Shown here piece by piece: positions 33,284 to 37,872 of a stretch of DNA of 37,872 nucleotides. Origin of the DNA: Candidatus Amunia macphersoniae (GTDB taxonomy: Bacteria; Chloroflexota; Dormibacteria; Aeolococcales; Aeolococcaceae); assembly GCA_016464795.1 (NCBI GenBank), contig JAEKNN010000025.1, forward strand, positions 77,548-115,419, written 5' to 3'. Position 1 is the first letter of the stretch; every line of letters starts with the position of its first letter. A program made the position numbers and the translations under genes. The notes beneath the pieces are model-generated. The model was not told where the DNA came from. It saw only the letters and a program-made list of their open reading frames with translations, and ran no database searches.

Positions 33284-34792
33284 TCACTCGGGGGTTGTGT
33301 CGCCGGTCAGAGTGGCCAGCCGCGGAGAACCGGCGTACTGCAGGAGCGTGTCCATCCCTCCCGCGGCGTGGTGCAACTCATGACAGTGGATCATCCACAC
33401 CCCGGGGTTGTCGGCGACGAAGCGCACTGTCACGGTGGCGTGGGGGGCCACGCCGATCACGTCCTTGAGCATCAAGGCCCGCCACGGGTGGCCATTGAGA
33501 ACCACCGGCTCGAAGGCGTGACCGTGGAGGTGCATCGGATGCACCAGCTTGCCGTCGTTGACGAAGGTCAGCTCGACGGTGTCGCCCCTATGCACGAGGA
33601 CAGGAGCGGTGTCGGGGAAGCTCTTACCGTTGATGGAGAATTGAGATCCGCCCATCGACATGCCCGACATCCCGCCGCCGCTCATGCCACTGGACCCCTC
33701 GTTGAGGTGCAGCGTGGCACTGACGGTGGCTGTGGCGGCGGTCGACGGCGGTGCGGCGGCACTGTATGTCGAGAGATCGACCGCCGCCGCGTCGCCATTC
33801 CACGACGCGTCCGTGGCACCGCCCGTTCCCGCGGTCGTGAGAGGAATCGTGATCTGCCGCGCCGCGCTGGTTCCGTCATGCCAATCGAGGGACCACGACC
33901 CGCTGGGCACGGTGAATCCGAGGTCCACACGCTCTCCCGCAGCGACCGGCACCGGTGCCTGGATGGGGGCGCCGTCCGCGACGTCGTGGCCATCTGTGGC
34001 CAGGATGCGCACTGCGGTGCCGTGGACGTGCACGTTGTGGGTGAGGAACCCGGCATTGACAACGCGCACGCGCGCGGTCTGACCAGCAGCCAGGCGCAGG
34101 GGGGGCACGGCGCTGCCGGTGTGGCCGTTGACCGTGTCGATGCCGTAGGCCATCATGTCCATGCCGTCGCCTGGGGGCGGCGCTGTCAGCATGGGCCCGA
34201 TCGCCCACTCATCGACCACGATGGTCGTGTCGGTGGCGGTGGCCGCGCCGGGCGTGACCGGGTCGACGATGAGCGCGCCGTACAGGCCCTTGTCCTCCTG
34301 TTCGGCGCTGTGCTGGTGGGGGTGATACCAGTACGTCCCAGGGACGGCCACGACAAAGGCGTACGTCGCTGTTCCCCCCGAAGGGGTGGCATCCTGGGTC
34401 ACGCCGGCCACGCCGTCCTCCCCATTGGGCACGGGGATCCCGTGCCAATGGATCGTGGAGGGCTGCGGGAGCTGATTGCGGAACGTCACCCTGACCAGGT
34501 CACCCTGACGAACGCGCAACTCTGGTCCCGGGACCGTTCCATTGAAGGCCCACCCTTGTGTCGTGACCCCAGGTCCCAGGGTGAGATTCGTTGGGGCCGC
34601 GGTGAGAGTGAAGTTCCGGACCTGGCCACCGGCCACGGGCGCTGGCTGCCCGCCGCTGGGCCCGACGAGGGTGCGACTGGAACTCGGCGCGGTGCCGCAG
34701 GCGGCGAGGAGGACCGCGACAAAGCCGATCAGGACCGGGGAGCGGAGTGGTTGACCAGCGGTTGATCCGCAGCGGCGGGGATGTCCTGTCAC
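33284..34792 (-). CDS. Multicopper oxidase lipoprotein
   Basis: The 502-aa three-cupredoxin oxidase has a lipoprotein signal ending LLAACG. All four copper motifs are present: TIHWHG, YWYHPHQHS, HPMHLHGH and MIHCHELHHAAGGM, giving the type 1 and trinuclear sites. A Met-rich stretch of GMSGGGMSGMSMGG type lies between domains 2 and 3 (about residues 365-380), as in CueO-like copper oxidases, suggesting Cu(I) handling. Length and motif spacing are normal, so it should be active on the outer face of the membrane. GTG 34792 is the first start and has no clear ribosome-binding site. An inverted repeat (34803-34823) sits directly upstream. Confidence 0.95.
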   Translation of the reverse strand: MTGHPRRCGSTAGQPLRSPVLIGFVAVLLAACGTAPSSSRTLVGPSGGQPAPVAGGQVRNFTLTAAPTNLTLGPGVTTQGWAFNGTVPGPELRVRQGDLVRVTFRNQLPQPSTIHWHGIPVPNGEDGVAGVTQDATPSGGTATYAFVVAVPGTYWYHPHQHSAEQEDKGLYGALIVDPVTPGAATATDTTIVVDEWAIGPMLTAPPPGDGMDMMAYGIDTVNGHTGSAVPPLRLAAGQTARVRVVNAGFLTHNVHVHGTAVRILATDGHDVADGAPIQAPVPVAAGERVDLGFTVPSGSWSLDWHDGTSAARQITIPLTTAGTGGATDASWNGDAAAVDLSTYSAAAPPSTAATATVSATLHLNEGSSGMSGGGMSGMSMGGSQFSINGKSFPDTAPVLVHRGDTVELTFVNDGKLVHPMHLHGHAFEPVVLNGHPWRALMLKDVIGVAPHATVTVRFVADNPGVWMIHCHELHHAAGGMDTLLQYAGSPRLATLTGDTTPE

Positions 34793-34802
34793 GGCAGGCA
34801 GG

Positions 34803-34823
34803 CTACTACATGATCCCTAGTAG
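34803..34823. promoter_or_regulatory. Candidate operator in the MCO/propeller divergent region
   Basis: CTACTA (34803-34808), 9 nt, then TAGTAG (34818-34823) form an inverted repeat 11 nt before the oxidase start. On the minus strand TAGTAG would sit near the -10 position. The string AGTAGACAT occurs here (34820-34828) and again at 34931-34939, nearer the plus-strand gene. This could be the site of a regulator shared by both genes. Confidence 0.35.
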
Positions 34824-35009
34824 ACATCCTCGCCCGAATGGTCGACGCTGGTGCCCGACGCCGGTGGAGCTGTGCCGTACGCGAGTTCATCGCGGTGCCA
34901 TACCCGGCGCAGACGGAGAACCAATCATCCAGTAGACATGATGGCGCCCTTCTGTCCTGGGGGCTATCATCCGCATGGGCGATCACCATTGAGGAAGGGA
35001 AGATCAAGA

Positions 35010-36371
35010 GTGAAGCGTTTGGGGCGCTCTGCCGTGGCCGCTACCGTTGCCAGCGTAATCTTGGGGTCGACTGCCATCACTGCGGCTGCCAACAAGACTG
35101 GCCCCGATTACGTGACCTCAGACAACGTCACCTTCGTCAAGAGGATGCCGTTGGCGGCTGACGGGGTCGGGGCCCGCGTGATCGGCCACTACCTGTATGT
35201 GACCAGCACCAAGGACCTCGAGATCTACGACATCACCACGCCGGAGAACCCGACGTTGGTCGGCGCGGTCACGGTGAATGTGGAGTTCGAGAACGAACAG
35301 GTGCCGACCGACGGCAAACTGCTCGGCATCAGCGGCCAGACTCCGACCGTCAATACCGGTGGGCTTTGCCCGGGTACTGTGCGTACCGGCTGCCTGGCTC
35401 TGTACGACGTCCGCAACCCTGCCGCGCCCACCCTGATCACCAACGTAGCCAACGCCGGTGACCACACGTCGGCCTGCGTCACCGTCGCCGGGCAGACCTG
35501 CGCCTACATGTACGGCTCCGGCGGCCACATCACCGATACGCGCACGGCGCTCACAAACGGCCAGGCGACGCTGCTTGCGACGAAATGGACAGATGCCGTT
35601 GTGGCGCGCGGGTTTGCCCGCCCATCCAGCTGCCACCACGTAACCGAGGCGCGGCCCGGGGTACTCGTCGTTGCGTGTGAGCCTGTCTATATTCTCTCCG
35701 TCAACCCCGGGGATGGTGGATCAATCGACAATCCTGCGGTGCTGGGCGCAGCCAACTACAGCCAGGCACCTGATGACCAGCAGCGTTTCGTGCACAGCGC
35801 GATCTGGCCCAACGGCGGCGCGGACAAGATCCTGCTCACCGGTGGCGAGACGAACATACAGCCGACCTGTGGTGCCACCAACGGGGCGTTCTCGACCTTT
35901 GTGACGGGCGGGACACCACAGGCTCCCACATTTACCTACGCTGACGAGATCAGACCCGTCGCAGGCAACTACACCGACGGGAATCCACCGCAGGGCACGT
36001 TCCACCTTGGCTGCTCGGTGCACTGGTTCGAGCAGAACCCAACCTTCCTCAACGGCGGCCTTGTCGCCCTGGCCGAGTATGAGAACGGCACCAAGTTCCT
36101 GCAGATCGGCGCAGACGGAAAGATCACCCAGGTCGGCTTCTTCGAACCGCTCGGTGGTTCGACGTCGGCACCCCATTGGGCGCCCGACAATCGCACTGTC
36201 TATGCCATCGACTACCAGCGCGGAGTGGACGTCATCCATTGGGACGGCCCGCTGACCGCTCCTGTCAACGTTCCCGAAGTGCCAACACCGGCGCTGATCG
36301 TCACCCTCGGGCTCGGCGTCGCGACGGCTGCTTGGTACGTTCGGCGTCGGACCGCATTGAGGCAGGGCTGA
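35010..36371 (+). CDS. Exported LVIVD-type propeller with C-terminal sorting-like tail
   Basis: The 453-aa protein has a signal peptide (KRLGRSAVAATVASVILGST, cut near ITAAANK). The body resembles LVIVD-repeat propellers: GHYLYVTSTKDLEIYDITTP, CLALYDVRNPAAPTLI and YAIDYQRGVDVIHWDG. Several paired cysteines suggest disulfides. The C-terminus is VPEVPTP, a hydrophobic helix, then AAWYVRRRTALRQG, closely resembling the tail of the propeller encoded at 10.3-12.1 kb. GTG 35010 is chosen because GAGGAAGGGA lies 9 nt upstream. It is divergent from the multicopper oxidase. The ligand is unknown. Confidence 0.78.
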   Translation: MKRLGRSAVAATVASVILGSTAITAAANKTGPDYVTSDNVTFVKRMPLAADGVGARVIGHYLYVTSTKDLEIYDITTPENPTLVGAVTVNVEFENEQVPTDGKLLGISGQTPTVNTGGLCPGTVRTGCLALYDVRNPAAPTLITNVANAGDHTSACVTVAGQTCAYMYGSGGHITDTRTALTNGQATLLATKWTDAVVARGFARPSSCHHVTEARPGVLVVACEPVYILSVNPGDGGSIDNPAVLGAANYSQAPDDQQRFVHSAIWPNGGADKILLTGGETNIQPTCGATNGAFSTFVTGGTPQAPTFTYADEIRPVAGNYTDGNPPQGTFHLGCSVHWFEQNPTFLNGGLVALAEYENGTKFLQIGADGKITQVGFFEPLGGSTSAPHWAPDNRTVYAIDYQRGVDVIHWDGPLTAPVNVPEVPTPALIVTLGLGVATAAWYVRRRTALRQG

Positions 36372-36478
36372 TCACGTCGCGTGTTTCCCCTCACCCTCGC
36401 TCGAGGCGAACATCCTTCCCGAACATTTCAGCGCCCCTGACACGTGAACGCGGCCCGAGCCTCGACGGAGTCCGACGG

Positions 36479-37078
36479 TCACCCCCAGGGACTGACCCGC
36501 AGACGAGTAGCCACGGCACCTCCAGTCACGACGAGCATGACCACCAGTCCGGCCACGAGCAGAACCAGCGGAAACGAGGAATCGGCCGGGTTGGCTGCAC
36601 CCGGCGCCACGGCAGGTGCGCCTGGGGCATTGGCGGGCCGCAGGCCGCTGAGGTTCGTCGAGTAGGGCCGAGTCGCCGTGCAAGTGTTGTCGGTGAACTG
36701 AGCTGGACCGCCTCCGTCAGGCACAAAGAGGTACTGGGTCCGAGCAACGAAGGTGCGGTCCACGGAGGTGGCAGCGGCGTTGAGATCCGGTGTGCCAACC
36801 ACCTCGACGGACCGAGGTATCGCGCTGCCCCGCCAGACGTCGTCCACCCGGACCGTGGCCACCCGGTCGCCATTGCTCAGACCGGTAACGGTGCCGATGA
36901 ACACAATCGGTGCCGAGCGGATCGTCTGTTGATCGGAACCCCCACCGGCACAGGAAGCGTTGGCCACTGCGGGAACCAGCAGTAGGACCGCCAGCGCAAC
37001 CAACGGACCCACCGTTGCGAGGAGCCACAGCGGCTTCTGCCTGTTGGGGGTTGGGCAAGGGAGTGGCGCCGCCCGCAT
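36479..37078 (-). CDS. Exported NTR/TIMP-like domain protein with C-terminal anchor
   Basis: The 199-aa protein has a signal peptide (LWLLATVGPLVALAVLLLVP, cut near ANASC). The Cys-started domain contains IRSAPIVFIGTVTGL, RVATVRVDDVWRGSAIPRSV and a later CTATRPY. This N-terminal Cys plus xxFxGxV and VxxVWRG pattern is that of bacterial netrin/TIMP-like (OB-fold) domains. A C-terminal helix (FPLVLLVAGLVVMLVVTGGA) and a basic end anchor it in the membrane, so the domain is outside. The role of such domains in bacteria is unclear. AAGGTGAT lies just before the ATG. Confidence 0.7.
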   Translation of the reverse strand: MRAAPLPCPTPNRQKPLWLLATVGPLVALAVLLLVPAVANASCAGGGSDQQTIRSAPIVFIGTVTGLSNGDRVATVRVDDVWRGSAIPRSVEVVGTPDLNAAATSVDRTFVARTQYLFVPDGGGPAQFTDNTCTATRPYSTNLSGLRPANAPGAPAVAPGAANPADSSFPLVLLVAGLVVMLVVTGGAVATRLRVSPWG

Positions 37079-37132
37079 TGGATCACCTTCTGTGCCGGCG
37101 GAGGTATCAGCAGAGTAGACACCCTGGCGACG

Positions 37133-37818
37133 TCATGCACTGACTCCCGGCCGCGGCGCCCCAGGGCAACACGGCCTCGACGCCCGCTGGGCAGGCGATC
37201 CACCCTGCGTCGGGCGGACCCCCGGACCAAATTTGCCTGGAACGGCACGGCGCCCGCGGACATTGCCCGGCGACCGGACCGACGGGCGCGGCGAGGCCGG
37301 TGTCGTCCCTCGCCAGCGAAAGGCGCCGCGTCGCACATCGACGCTGACATCCTGGAGCCCGGCGCCGAGCAGTCGCCCCGGCAGGTCCCCCGGCCGAATC
37401 GCGGTCAGCGTGTCCCCGAGGTGCGCAACGATGAAGAGGGGACCGGAGATGCTGTCACTGCCGGCGAAGGTACCGCCGGCGCGAAGGACGCGGACCACCT
37501 CTTGGAAGAGGCCGTCCTGCGCCGCCGGCGAGGGGACGTGGTGGAGCATGGTGAAGCACACCACCACGTCGAATGCGCCGTCCGCAAAGGCATCGACGTG
37601 GCGTCGCCGTTCTGGACATCGACGGCGGCGCCAAGCCGTCTCGCCAGCCGTTCGGTCGCGAGCCCATCCCGTTCCAACGCGGTAAGTCGGCCGCATCGCG
37701 AGAGGAGCCAATCCGTGGTCAAACCCGGGCCCGGCCCCAGCTCGAGTCGGGTAACTATGACCGTCCCCCACGGCAGTTCCCCAGGAGGGTGGGCACCCCG
37801 CTCATGGCGAGCCTTCAC
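37133..37818 (-). pseudogene. SAM-dependent methyltransferase with single-base frameshift
   Basis: From GTG 37818 the frame reads KARHERGAHPPGELPWGTVI, then LELGPGPGLTTDWLL (SAM-binding motif I) and up to NGDATSMP. Near 37595 the family sequence shifts to another frame: FADGAFDVVVCFTMLHHVPS, QEVVRVLRAGGTFAGSDSIS and a C-terminal strand DVSVDVRRGAFRW. One inserted base after the ATGCC at this point would restore a continuous class I methyltransferase. It is either a recent pseudogene or a sequencing/assembly error. The true C-terminus probably lies before the Pro/Gly-rich tail that ends at 37133. Confidence 0.7.
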
Positions 37819-37872
37819 CGGCAGCGGCGTCGCGGCCCCTCTAGTCAGTATGGAAGCTGGCCGGCCATGAAG

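Noticed and set aside
33053..34765. 570-codon plus-strand frame opposite the multicopper oxidase
   Set aside because: It is a mirror of the oxidase coding strand; the composition is antisense-like and all copper motifs are on the minus strand.
1..37872. CRISPR arrays, tRNA/rRNA genes, prophage or integrative element
   Set aside because: No regularly spaced repeats, tRNA-like cloverleafs, integrase or phage structural genes were seen; only an IS3 OrfA stub indicates mobility.

Overview
The window is uniformly G+C-rich DNA with strongly G/C-ended codons, GTG starts, many 4-bp ATGA/GTGA gene overlaps and several -10 boxes lying only 6-9 nt before the start codon (leaderless mRNAs). Together with a DUF5709-like protein, this fits a high-GC terrabacterial lineage (Actinomycetota, Chloroflexota or Ca. 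Dormiibacterota). The sequence alone does not settle the phylum. No rRNA, tRNA, CRISPR array or intact mobile element is visible.

Region 1 (1-10.3 kb) is a branched-chain amino acid locus. It holds the 3' part of ilvD, then a regulatory leader (promoter, a Val/Leu/Ile-rich leader peptide and a strong intrinsic terminator), an unknown 64-aa ORF overlapping ilvB, and ilvB-ilvN-ilvC-leuA-leuC-leuD-leuB. Nearly every junction is a 4-bp overlap. The set covers acetolactate synthase, ketol-acid reductoisomerase, dihydroxy-acid dehydratase and the whole leucine branch up to isopropylmalate dehydrogenase. A perfect 14-bp inverted repeat closes the operon.

Region 2 (10.3-14 kb) encodes exported proteins on the minus strand: a BNR/Asp-box propeller with a C-terminal membrane tail and a CHAP-domain protein with five FG-GAP-like repeats. 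A stray YVTN-like propeller fragment lies between them. Region 3 (14-28 kb) mixes intact single genes (aldo/keto reductase, YceI, DUF5709-like, ArsR-type regulator, VOC protein, zinc-free MDR oxidoreductase, DUF1801, an SH3 protein coupled to a duplicated-domain unknown, a diguanylate cyclase) with many gene remnants. The remnants include the C-terminus of a peptide-binding protein, an SDR piece, an ABC exporter with an internal deletion, a methyltransferase core, a YdeI-like gene next to an IS3 OrfA remnant, a histidine-kinase-like N-terminus and an SLC13/ArsB-like N-terminus with an apparently inverted segment.

Region 4 (27.4-30.5 kb) is a TetR regulator divergent from a small membrane protein, an ABC ATPase, an ABC permease and a small helical protein; it looks like a self-contained efflux/stress module. 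Region 5 (30.5-37 kb) is an envelope copper/redox island: a cupredoxin, a membrane-anchored thioredoxin-like protein coupled to a His-rich four-TM protein, a TlpA-type lipoprotein, a multicopper oxidase lipoprotein, an LVIVD-type propeller with a C-terminal sorting-like tail, and an NTR/TIMP-like membrane protein. The window ends in a frameshifted methyltransferase. The most notable observations are the ilv leader with its coupled small ORF, and the C-terminal sorting-like tail shared by two distant exported propeller proteins.
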